Of a stretch of DNA of 10,474 nt, positions 1 through 6,014 are shown piece after piece. Below the pieces are notes generated by a model that saw only the letters and a list, made by a program, of their open reading frames with translations, had not been told where the DNA came from and did not search any database. Source of the DNA: Bacteroidales bacterium (GTDB lineage Bacteria > Bacteroidota > Bacteroidia > Bacteroidales > Paludibacteraceae); NCBI GenBank assembly GCA_900767595.1, contig CAAFZS010000005.1:1-10474 (forward strand). Direction: 5' to 3'. Position 1 is the stretch's first letter. Each line of letters begins with the position of its first letter. Made by a program: the position numbers and the translations under genes.

Positions 1-747
1 TGTGTGTCCGCCATAGACGATAACACCCAAGAAATCAATACCACAACCATAAGCGTGCGCTAACGGTAGGAAAGCCACGTGACGACAGCCTTCATATAAT
101 CCTCCTACCTTATGGAAAGAAAGTATATTTCCTGCTAGTGCATTGCAAGGAGTGATCACACCCTTACTGAAGCCCGTCGTGCCGGAAGTATAGTTGATAG
201 ATGCCACTTCCGTATTCGGACGATTATCGTAATGCACATCCTCCTTCTTAAATCCTTTCGGATACGCTTTCTTGAACATCTTCTGTATTGCCTCTTGCGA
301 GAGGTTAACACGATTTAAGCGCGAAGCCAACGGACGAAAATCGTTGAGGGAGAAGACCACTTTAACCTTCTTTATGTCTTGCATCTCTAGACATTCCCAG
401 ATACTATCGGTAACGAAGAGGATCTGTGCATCGGAGTGATTGACAATATGCAAAGCATCGTTCGCCTTAAAATCCTGTAAGATAGGTACAACAATCGCTC
501 CAAAAGTAACGGTTGCGATATAGGAAGCCACCCAGTTGCAGTTGTTTTTACCCATGATAGCAATCTTATCATCTTTCTTGATTCCGCAAGCTTGGAAAAC
601 CAGATGTAACATTGCCACACGCTCTGCCAACTGAGCATAAGTGAGCGTATTCGGTGTGCCGTAATCCGTGACGGCAGGCAGGTCCCAATGCTCCTTAAAG
701 GAGCGTTCAAACATCTTGATAAAATTGTCTTGATCAGAAGTTAACAT
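1..747 (-). CDS. Long-chain acyl-CoA synthetase (AMP-forming), second tandem copy, C-terminus beyond window
   Basis: An open frame runs from an ATG at 747 to base 1 without a stop, giving the first 249 residues of an ANL-superfamily adenylating enzyme. Such enzymes activate fatty acids with ATP and load them onto CoA. The phosphate-binding A3 motif YTSGTTGFSKGV is at about residues 186-197, followed by FLPLAHAYGCGIDF (about 227-239), as in long-chain acyl-CoA ligases. The AMP-binding core, hinge and C-terminal domain are off the edge. It is paralogous to the gene directly upstream: by my hand count 58 of 108 N-terminal positions are identical. The start lies 1 base after that gene's TGA, so the two are almost certainly co-transcribed and perhaps translationally coupled. 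No Shine-Dalgarno sequence is seen. Chain length and in vivo substrate cannot be told from the sequence. It may alternatively activate an aryl or other carboxylic acid. Confidence 0.93.
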   Translation of the reverse strand, partial: MLTSDQDNFIKMFERSFKEHWDLPAVTDYGTPNTLTYAQLAERVAMLHLVFQACGIKKDDKIAIMGKNNCNWVASYIATVTFGAIVVPILQDFKANDALHIVNHSDAQILFVTDSIWECLEMQDIKKVKVVFSLNDFRPLASRLNRVNLSQEAIQKMFKKAYPKGFKKEDVHYDNRPNTEVASINYTSGTTGFSKGVITPCNALAGNILSFHKVGGLYEGCRHVAFLPLAHAYGCGIDFLGVIVYGGHT

Positions 748-748
748 A

Positions 749-2416
749 TCAAAATTGGGTATATAAAAATCGTTTGATACTCTTTTTAGGTGTTTTTTCA
801 AACTCGTGAGGATAGAGTTTGATAGCGGACAGCTGCTCGTAAGAAGCTAATAAACTATTCACCATCTTACGGTTCTTCTCCATTGTTTCCTCCAGCTGAG
901 ACTTGGTCATATTAGCCGCATCGACCGTCTCGAAGTCCGGACAAACGAGCGCCACCAAGTTATGGTCTTGCTCTATCACTAACGATTCCATCACATAAGG
1001 CATGTTATTGAGTTTAGCCTCAATCTCCTCCGGATAGATGTTCTGTCCGCTCGGACCGAGAAGCATCGTCTTATTACGTCCCTTGATGAAGATAAACCCA
1101 TCCTCGTCAATATATCCCAAGTCACCGGTCTTCAACCATCCGTCGGGAGTAAAGACTTCGTTGGTCGCCTCTTGATTCTTGTAATAGCAAGACATCACGT
1201 GCTCGCCTCGAACCAATAATTCCCCTATTCCATCGGCATTAGGATTATCTATCTTCACCTCCATCAGCCCTTCCAACACCTTACCGCACGAACCTTCGCG
1301 GAACTCTTTGGAACTACTATAGGTGATGAGCGGAGCACACTCCGTCATACCATAACCCACGGTATAAGGGAAATGAATCTTTTGCAAGAACGCTTCCACA
1401 TCCGCATTCATAGGCGCACCACCCACGATAATCTCGCTAAACTCGCCACCAAACGCTTCTATCAATTGTTGACGAATCTTACCTAATAGCACGTCATCAA
1501 TTAGAGGCAGTTTTAATGCAAAATTCACGGACGACTTATTGAGGAACGGTAATATCTGCTTCTGATAGATCTTCTCCAGAATCAGCGGAACGGTGAAGAT
1601 ACAAGTCGGTTTAACCGCCTTGAACGCCTCTAACAAAACACGAGGGGAAGGTGTCTTTCCTAAGAAATAAGCGTGAGCTCCCACACAGAACGACGTAAGG
1701 AAGTCAAACGCACAGCCAAACGCGTGTGCCAACGGCAAGAAGACCACTTGACGACTCCCTTTGTTAATAGCTTTATGCTCAATACAGAACTTCACGTTTC
1801 CTGCTAACGCATTGAGGCGAGTCACCACCCCCTTACTAAATCCCGTCGTTCCCGACGTATAGTTAATGGAAGCCGTACAATAATTGTCGCGCTCCACGTA
1901 GTGAATCTTCTCCGGCGTTATACCTCCGGGATATTTCGCATAAAAAATCTTATCAATCACCTTCGGACGAATATCCTCCTTCGTGAATGCCTCACTTCTT
2001 ACCGATAACGGCTCGCGAGAAGCCAATGACAAGACGGCCTCTACATGCTCCATCTGGTCAATATCCAAGGTTTCATACAACACATCCGTCACAAAGAACA
2101 ACCTCGATTCCGAGTGATTGAGAATATGCAGCGTATCGTTCGGCCTAAAATCTTGCAAGATAGGAACAACTACAGCACCGTAGGTTATAATAGCCAAATA
2201 CGTGGTCACCCACGAACTGTTATTACGCCCCATCAAAGCCACCTTATCGTCCGGCTTAATACCGCACTTAGCAAGGAGAACGTGAATCCGCTCAATCTCT
2301 TGAGCCACATTCTGATACTTCAGCGTGACGGGCGTGCCATAATCCGAAAAAGCCACCAAGGACCAGTTCTGGATGATGGACGACTCAATTGTTTTTATGA
2401 AATTTTCTTGAACCAT
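749..2416 (-). CDS. Long-chain acyl-CoA synthetase (AMP-forming), first tandem copy
   Basis: A complete 555-residue ANL-superfamily enzyme, usual length for a bacterial long-chain fatty acid-CoA ligase, predicted to convert fatty acid, ATP and CoA to acyl-CoA and AMP. Visible motifs are A3 YTSGTTGFSKGV (186-197), A5 GYGMTECAP (354-362), A7 GWLKTGDLGYID (426-437), the A8 hinge IKGRNKTMLLGPSGQNIYP (444-462) and a terminal A10-like segment EKTPKKSIKRF (540-550). In A10 the usual G-K pair aligns by eye with K-S, with lysines on either side, so which lysine acts in adenylation is unclear. The ATG follows the upstream gene's TAA with no intervening base. With no gap to the preceding small membrane protein and 1 base to the following paralogue, it sits in a three-gene unit driven by the promoter at 2872-2903. 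No signal peptide or membrane helix is seen, so it is probably cytoplasmic or peripheral. Confidence 0.93.
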   Translation of the reverse strand: MVQENFIKTIESSIIQNWSLVAFSDYGTPVTLKYQNVAQEIERIHVLLAKCGIKPDDKVALMGRNNSSWVTTYLAIITYGAVVVPILQDFRPNDTLHILNHSESRLFFVTDVLYETLDIDQMEHVEAVLSLASREPLSVRSEAFTKEDIRPKVIDKIFYAKYPGGITPEKIHYVERDNYCTASINYTSGTTGFSKGVVTRLNALAGNVKFCIEHKAINKGSRQVVFLPLAHAFGCAFDFLTSFCVGAHAYFLGKTPSPRVLLEAFKAVKPTCIFTVPLILEKIYQKQILPFLNKSSVNFALKLPLIDDVLLGKIRQQLIEAFGGEFSEIIVGGAPMNADVEAFLQKIHFPYTVGYGMTECAPLITYSSSKEFREGSCGKVLEGLMEVKIDNPNADGIGELLVRGEHVMSCYYKNQEATNEVFTPDGWLKTGDLGYIDEDGFIFIKGRNKTMLLGPSGQNIYPEEIEAKLNNMPYVMESLVIEQDHNLVALVCPDFETVDAANMTKSQLEETMEKNRKMVNSLLASYEQLSAIKLYPHEFEKTPKKSIKRFLYTQF

Positions 2417-2851
2417 TTATTGGTCTGTTAAAGGAAAATCAACAACATCATTATTTATCGTATTCGACTCCGCAGGGGTAATCGAATAAATCGAATCTAC
2501 TACAAACTGACTATTCCCGCGCCAAGGAAGCGTGCCCAAATAACGCTGCCAATGCAACTTCATCTGACGGGACGGACTATTGTTTATCTGCTCAGCCACG
2601 TGAGCATTCTTCACCGAGAAACGGAACTCATTGGACTGAATCGTCGCTTTCGCATTGCGAGAGTTATAACCCGACTGAATCATCTTACCCTCATAGGTCT
2701 TGAAGACAAAGCCCTCTTTTTGGAAATAATTGATATCTCCCTCATTCACTCCTTCGCTATACACGAAGCACCATTTGAAATAGATAAATCCTGCTAATCC
2801 AAGAAGGATAATCAGCGTGATCCAAGTCACTATTTTTGCTTTTGTTGTCAT
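2417..2851 (-). CDS. Small membrane-anchored protein of unknown function
   Basis: A 144-residue protein with a single N-terminal hydrophobic helix (about residues 7-26, after a Lys-containing start) and then a soluble domain, presumably periplasmic. The helix is followed by YSEGVNEGDINYFQKEGF and VFKTYEG. This pattern (YSEG-x-x-x-G, an aromatic or basic stretch, then FKTYEG) resembles a widespread uncharacterised Bacteroidota family. From memory, some members carry the label 6-phosphogluconate dehydrogenase, which nothing here supports: there is no Rossmann fold and the protein is far too short. No cysteine lipobox is seen. It is the first gene of the unit: a Bacteroidota promoter ends about 20 bases before its ATG, and its TAA abuts the ATG of the acyl-CoA synthetase. 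The link to fatty-acid activation rests on that position only. Function is unknown. Confidence 0.85.
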   Translation of the reverse strand: MTTKAKIVTWITLIILLGLAGFIYFKWCFVYSEGVNEGDINYFQKEGFVFKTYEGKMIQSGYNSRNAKATIQSNEFRFSVKNAHVAEQINNSPSRQMKLHWQRYLGTLPWRGNSQFVVDSIYSITPAESNTINNDVVDFPLTDQ

Positions 2852-2871
2852 AGTATAATTAAAAAATCGTG

Positions 2872-2903
2872 CAAAGATACAAAAAAATTATGATATACGC
2901 AAA
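2872..2903 (-). promoter_or_regulatory. Bacteroidota sigma-ABfr type promoter for the small membrane protein and acyl-CoA synthetases
   Basis: On the minus strand the -33 element TTTG (2903-2900) is followed by 20 bases and the -7 element TATCTTTG (2879-2872). This fits the Bacteroides primary-sigma consensus TTTG...TAnnTTTG closely. Transcription should start about 5-8 bases downstream, leaving a leader of roughly 15 bases before the ATG at 2851. The -33 element lies inside the last codons of cinA, so the two units overlap. It is the only match to this consensus I found in a gene junction of this window. Confidence 0.8.
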
Positions 2904-4129
2904 TATTTTATCATTTTTATTAGCGCAACCATACTTGCGCGGTCAGTTATTTGCTCTCTGAGGCTTCCCAGATGCAAACATTCGGCAAAAATTCCACTCG
3001 GCGTAGCCCACGCTATCCACACTATTCCAACCGGTTTTTCCGCTGTGCCTCCTGTCGGACCGGCAACCCCACTGGTGGCTATTGCATAATCCGTGTGCAT
3101 CAGACGACGTACACCCTCTGCCATTGCTTTCACCACCTCTTCACTGACGGCACCTTTCTGTTTCAACACTTCTGCGGGAACCCCTAAAACATGCTCTTTC
3201 ACGGAGTTATCGTAAGCCACCACACTGCCCCAATAGAAATCCGACGAACCCGAGTGTTTGTTCAGCAAGGCTGCCAACTTACCGCCGGTACAACTCTCCG
3301 CCGTAGCAATCGTTTGATGTCTCGCCCGCAAGAGTTCTCCTAATGCCACTTCCACAGGCTTATCCTGAGTCAAAACCACATCCTCGCCGACAATAGCCAA
3401 CATCTTGCTAAACTGCTCCTCCACGGCTTGAGGTTCTACGTTATAGCCGCTCAACCTCAGTCTCACAGTCCTATCCTTGGGCAGATACGCCAGATGCATC
3501 GAAGAAGGCAAAGCGTTTTCCCAATCTTCTAATTTGATTGCCAGCACACTCTCTGGCACACCATATACAAGAGCGGTCTTGTGGGTAATACACCCTACTC
3601 CTCTACCCCCTACTCCTCTACTCCCAAGATACGGAAGCACTTGCTCCGTCATAGCGATCTTCATCTCGTACGGCACACCCGGCATGGAGATTAGGATCTT
3701 CTCGCCTTTGGTGAAGACCATAATCGGTGCCGAACCTACGCGATTAGGCAGAATCGTTGCCGCCTTCGGAACGAGCCACTGTGTTTCGGTCAATTTATTG
3801 AGCACTTCCGGTCGATTCTGATAAAGCGATAGCACGTGTTGGTGGACCGTTTCGTCGGGCACTAAACTCGTTTGGAAATATTTACATAGCACATTCTTCG
3901 TTATATCGTCCTTCGTCGGGCCCAGACCTCCCGTCGTCAGCACGATATCCGCACGAGCGAAAGCCGCATCTACGGCTTCCACAATATGCGAAGCATCATC
4001 GTGAACGGAGGTAATCTGCTTGAGTTCAATCGACGCTTCGTTCAGTCGCTCTGCCATCCACGCAGAGTTTGTATCAACGACCTGCCCAATGAGCAGTTCG
4101 TCTCCAATCGTTATAATTTCGCACTGCAT
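2888..4129 (-). CDS. cinA: CinA family protein (COG1058 domain plus nicotinamide-nucleotide amidohydrolase domain)
   Basis: A two-domain CinA. The N-terminal MoCF-like domain begins MQCEIITIGDELLIGQ and carries TGGLGPTKDDITK (66-78); the C-terminal PncC-type domain carries AESCTGGKLAA (277-287), GSVVAYDN (301-308) and SGVAGPTGGTAEKPVG (353-368). In characterised relatives the C-terminal domain deamidates nicotinamide mononucleotide to nicotinic acid mononucleotide in pyridine nucleotide salvage, and the N-terminal domain hydrolyses ADP-ribose. I chose the ATG at 4129 (413 residues) because the family normally starts one or two residues before EIITIGDE; an in-frame TTG at 4138 would add MKI. 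The start is 27 bases after the DUF3109 stop. An oddity is residues about 169-179, Gly/Arg/Val-rich (GSRGVGGRGVG), encoded by a tandem repeat at 3592-3625 in place of the usual linker between the first domain's end and the I-x-H-x-T segment. Confidence 0.93.
   Translation of the reverse strand: MQCEIITIGDELLIGQVVDTNSAWMAERLNEASIELKQITSVHDDASHIVEAVDAAFARADIVLTTGGLGPTKDDITKNVLCKYFQTSLVPDETVHQHVLSLYQNRPEVLNKLTETQWLVPKAATILPNRVGSAPIMVFTKGEKILISMPGVPYEMKIAMTEQVLPYLGSRGVGGRGVGCITHKTALVYGVPESVLAIKLEDWENALPSSMHLAYLPKDRTVRLRLSGYNVEPQAVEEQFSKMLAIVGEDVVLTQDKPVEVALGELLRARHQTIATAESCTGGKLAALLNKHSGSSDFYWGSVVAYDNSVKEHVLGVPAEVLKQKGAVSEEVVKAMAEGVRRLMHTDYAIATSGVAGPTGGTAEKPVGIVWIAWATPSGIFAECLHLGSLREQITDRASMVALIKMIKYLRIS
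3592..3625 (+). repeat. CTACTCCTCTA tandem repeat inside cinA
   Basis: The 11-base word CTACTCCTCTA starts at 3595 and again at 3610, a period of 15 bases, flanked by C-runs and a trailing CTCCC. It encodes on the minus strand the Gly-rich segment GSRGVGGRGVG of CinA. The same word occurs twice at 4147-4182 beyond the other end of the gene, there with a period of 16. Confidence 0.85.
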
Positions 4130-4146
4130 AATCTTCAATTTTATTA

Positions 4147-4182
4147 CCCTACTCCTCTACTCCCCTACTCCTCTACTCCCCT
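4147..4182 (+). repeat. CTACTCCTCTACTCCC tandem repeat at the DUF3109 / cinA junction
   Basis: Two 16-base units with CTACTCCTCTA starting at 4149 and 4165, plus partial copies at both ends. It supplies the last seven codons and the stop codon of the DUF3109 gene (tail GSRGVGE). On the sense strand it also provides the purine-rich GGAGTAGGG stretch just upstream of cinA. It is the same repeat as that inside cinA at 3592-3625. Confidence 0.85.
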
Positions 4183-4753
4183 GTTTCCTCCACTCCGTGG
4201 CAGTAAGTTCCAACTCCTCGTACCACTTCTCTCCAAACCGCCTAATGAGCGGTTCCTTCAAGAATTGGTAGATAGGTATATGGATTTTTTTCCCTAATTG
4301 TCTCGCTGAGTGGCAGATATCCCACCGATGGTACTCTACCCCCGTTAGTCCATTCGACAAGTTCGTCAAACGGATTGGATATAAATGGCACGAGATAGGT
4401 TTATTAAACCCTATCTTGCCTGCCTTAAACGCCTTTTCAATCACGCAATAACACCAACCGCTCTTATCGACTCTAGCAAACACACAGTCTTTGTTATTTA
4501 CAATTGATGTTACTTTCTCCCCACTCTCGTCTAAATAACTCACCCCTTGCTGTTCCACTACCGCTTGTGCCTCTTTGGTCATCTCGGGTTTTAAGACCGG
4601 CAAAGCTGCTATAAGTTGCTGTTCTTCTTCGTCGGATAGCGGTGCACCGGCATCTCCCTCAATGCAACAGCAACCGTGACAAACGTCCAGGTTGCAGCAA
4701 AACTCTTTCTCGAGCACATCGAGCGAGACGAGGGTATTTTGAATTAAGAACAT
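4157..4753 (-). CDS. DUF3109 family cysteine-rich protein (YkgJ-like, putative metal or Fe-S cluster binding)
   Basis: A 198-residue soluble protein with eleven cysteines: C19, C20, C25, C28-C30, C90, C101, C103, C122 and C147. The segments CCNLDVCHGCCC, CYC, PISCHLYPIRLT and WDICHS are characteristic of the Bacteroidota DUF3109 family, related to YkgJ-type CxxxCxxCC proteins thought to hold a zinc or iron-sulfur centre. The biochemical function is unknown. No signal peptide or membrane helix is seen, so it is probably cytoplasmic. Its ATG overlaps the mntP stop by 10 bases, indicating translational coupling; pairing with a metal exporter is suggestive but not proof of a metal-related role. 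The last seven residues (GSRGVGE) and the stop come from a tandem repeat, so the native C-terminus probably ended near WRKQ (residue 191). Confidence 0.85.
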   Translation of the reverse strand: MFLIQNTLVSLDVLEKEFCCNLDVCHGCCCIEGDAGAPLSDEEEQQLIAALPVLKPEMTKEAQAVVEQQGVSYLDESGEKVTSIVNNKDCVFARVDKSGWCYCVIEKAFKAGKIGFNKPISCHLYPIRLTNLSNGLTGVEYHRWDICHSARQLGKKIHIPIYQFLKEPLIRRFGEKWYEELELTATEWRKQGSRGVGE

Positions 4754-5373
4754 AAACCTTCTATAAATATTTTGAGTCCGATGCCGATTAGAATCAGTCC
4801 TCCGATCAGTTCGACATTGACTTTAAACTTACTGCCCACAAACACGCCAATCAAGTAGCCCGCTACGGAGAACAAGAACGACCCTAAGGCAATCACGCTG
4901 ACCCCTACATAGAGTTGTTCGGGATAAGGGATAAAAATCACCCCCGTCGCCAAAGCGTCAATACTCGTCGCTATCGCCAATACAAGGAGCGTCTTGAGCG
5001 AGAAATCACTCTCTCTTACAGCGGAGCGGTCTTGCAGGGGCTCTGCCCCGGTCTGCCAGCCCGCAGGGCGGTCTGACAGCGAAGCGGTCTTGTGACTTCC
5101 TTCCCAAATCATCTTACCACCGATATACCCTAATAGTACGAGTGCTACTATCCCGGCATATTGAAGGAAGAAATCGCCGAACAAAGTGCCGGCATTATAC
5201 CCTACGAGCGGCATCAGTCCTTGGAATAGTCCAAACAGAACCGCCATCAGCCAAGGGTGCTGACGTTTGGCAAAGACCTCGTGCACATCCACAGTGAGAC
5301 CTTTGGCGATACTGACAGCAAAGCAGTCCATCGCCAATCCCACACTAATCAATATAATCGTTACTACACTCAC
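4744..5373 (-). CDS. mntP: Putative manganese efflux pump MntP with repeat-encoded loop insertion
   Basis: A 209-residue polytopic inner-membrane protein with about six hydrophobic helices (roughly 4-24, 41-61, 70-90, 127-148, 155-178, 187-206). The duplicated MntP signatures are GLAMDCFAVSIAKG (12-25, conserved Asp16) and ATSIDALATG (135-144, Asp139). The family exports Mn2+. Typical length is about 185-190 residues; the excess is residues about 95-119, in the loop between helices 3 and 4, encoded by four hairpin-repeat units at 5016-5089. The frame is intact and helix 4 continues normally (FSLKTLLVLAIATS). The start is GTG at 5373, because the frame is closed by TGA shortly upstream and the family begins a few residues before the ILI-x-x-GLAMD helix. 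The GTG lies in the edge of a hexamer repeat that fills the 37-base gap to def. The 3' end overlaps the DUF3109 gene by 10 bases. No Mn riboswitch is visible. Confidence 0.9.
   Translation of the reverse strand: MSVVTIILISVGLAMDCFAVSIAKGLTVDVHEVFAKRQHPWLMAVLFGLFQGLMPLVGYNAGTLFGDFFLQYAGIVALVLLGYIGGKMIWEGSHKTASLSDRPAGWQTGAEPLQDRSAVRESDFSLKTLLVLAIATSIDALATGVIFIPYPEQLYVGVSVIALGSFLFSVAGYLIGVFVGSKFKVNVELIGGLILIGIGLKIFIEGLCS
5016..5089 (-). repeat. Mini-hairpin array of four units inside mntP
   Basis: Four contiguous units, each reading on the coding strand GACC, stem, 3-base loop, stem, 5-base linker. Units in coding order: GCTTCGC (5079-5085), GCCCTGCGGGC (5059-5069), GGGGCAGAGCCCC (5037-5049) and GCTCCGC (5021-5027), with stems of 2, 4, 5 and 2 pairs. 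Linkers are TGTCA, TGGCA, TGCAA and TGTAA. No bases separate the units. The array follows the same rule as the nine units upstream of gyrA, and GCTTCGC is shared exactly. It encodes about 25 extra residues of MntP. Confidence 0.9.
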
Positions 5374-5410
5374 TTTCCACTTTCACTTTCACTTTCACTT
5401 TCACTTTCCA
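5374..5410 (+). repeat. ACTTTC hexamer repeat filling the def / mntP gap
   Basis: Five perfect copies of ACTTTC run from 5379 to 5408, with degenerate copies (CACTTTCC) at both ends. The repeat occupies the whole interval between the def stop and the mntP start; the degenerate copy at 5371-5378 supplies the mntP GTG. On the sense strand it reads GTGAAA repeated, giving several GTG triplets out of frame with the mntP start. The same hexamer encodes the GyrA tail at 7713-7751. Confidence 0.88.
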
Positions 5411-5965
5411 CTAGTTCCGCTTATAGCGGTATCTCGCAACCGTCTTCCCCTTGACGATATTCATCAGTTTGGTTCTGACGAACTGTTTGCGAATGGGGGA
5501 TATACGGTCTGTAAACACGTGCCCTTCGAGGTGGTCGAACTCATGCAGTACAATACGCGCTTTGAAGTCCGTATAAGTATCCTCATGCCACTGAAAATCA
5601 GCATCTTGATAGCGTATTGTGATGGTCTTTGGTCGCACCACATTCTCACTGATACCCGGCAAGGAGAGGCAACCTTCCGAATAGGTTGATGTCTCTTCGC
5701 TCGCACTCACTATCTCGGGGTTGATGAAGGCTTGTTTAAAATCGACACAGTCGGGATAGTCTTCTCCGAGTTCGGTACCATCGACAATGAATAGGCTCAG
5801 ACTCTTCCCTACTTGGGGTGCGGCTAATCCGCAACCTTCGGCGGCAGTCAATGTCTCTTGCATATCTGCAAGGAATGCCTTAAGGTCGGGCACACTCGTT
5901 GGTGTCACCTCTTGTGTCGGCTTACGCAATGCCGCTTGTCCATATAAATATATCTGTAATATCAT
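5411..5965 (-). CDS. def: Peptide deformylase
   Basis: A 184-residue protein with all three deformylase motifs: GCGLAAPQ (44-51), EGCLSLPG (97-104, metal ligand Cys99) and HEFDHLEG (141-148, ligands His141 and His145, catalytic Glu142). It removes the formyl group from the N-terminal methionine of nascent proteins in the cytoplasm, using a bound metal, usually Fe2+. Length and start (MILQIYLYGQAALRKPTQEV, the usual PDF N-terminus) fit the family. It follows ruvX after 47 bases, most of which is a 14-base purine-rich tandem repeat. That repeat ends 7 bases before the ATG and offers several GGA/GAGG Shine-Dalgarno-like stretches. Its TAG is followed at once by the hexamer repeat leading to mntP. 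No promoter was found between ruvX and def, so it is probably co-transcribed with its neighbours. Confidence 0.96.
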   Translation of the reverse strand: MILQIYLYGQAALRKPTQEVTPTSVPDLKAFLADMQETLTAAEGCGLAAPQVGKSLSLFIVDGTELGEDYPDCVDFKQAFINPEIVSASEETSTYSEGCLSLPGISENVVRPKTITIRYQDADFQWHEDTYTDFKARIVLHEFDHLEGHVFTDRISPIRKQFVRTKLMNIVKGKTVARYRYKRN

Positions 5966-5972
5966 AATCCTT

Positions 5973-6014
5973 AATCCTTTTTCCTCAATCCTTTTTCCTC
6001 AATCCTTTTTCCTC
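5973..6014 (+). repeat. Three perfect 14-base tandem repeats between ruvX and def
   Basis: AATCCTTTTTCCTC is repeated exactly three times (5973-5986, 5987-6000, 6001-6014), preceded by a partial AATCCTTA and followed by a degraded ACTCCTTTG. On the sense strand each unit is GAGGAAAAAGGATT, all purine except the final TT. The distal copy overlaps two bases of the ruvX stop codon, and the proximal copy ends 7 bases before the def ATG. Confidence 0.92.

Noticed and set aside
387..710. Minus-strand 107-codon open frame
   Set aside because: It lies in another frame of the truncated acyl-CoA synthetase, whose frame (747 to 1) carries clear motifs and runs off the window edge.
2880..2915. Intrinsic terminator after cinA (T-run following the stop)
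   Set aside because: Only a weak GATA/TATC pairing precedes the T-run; the sequence is better explained as the promoter of the next gene.
3565..3582. Possible isolated hairpin-array unit in cinA (GAGCGGTCTTGTG resembles part of an mntP unit)
   Set aside because: It lacks the NNNCA flank and complementary arms, and it encodes the conserved H-K-T-A-L segment expected in CinA.
4130..4138. Upstream TTG start for cinA (adds MKI)
   Set aside because: Family members normally start one or two residues before EIITIGDE, and the in-frame ATG at 4129 fits; TTG remains possible but less likely.
5267..5689. Plus-strand 140-codon open frame across the mntP/def gap
   Set aside because: Its His-Phe repeat stretch is just the hexamer repeat translated on the other strand; def and mntP explain the region.
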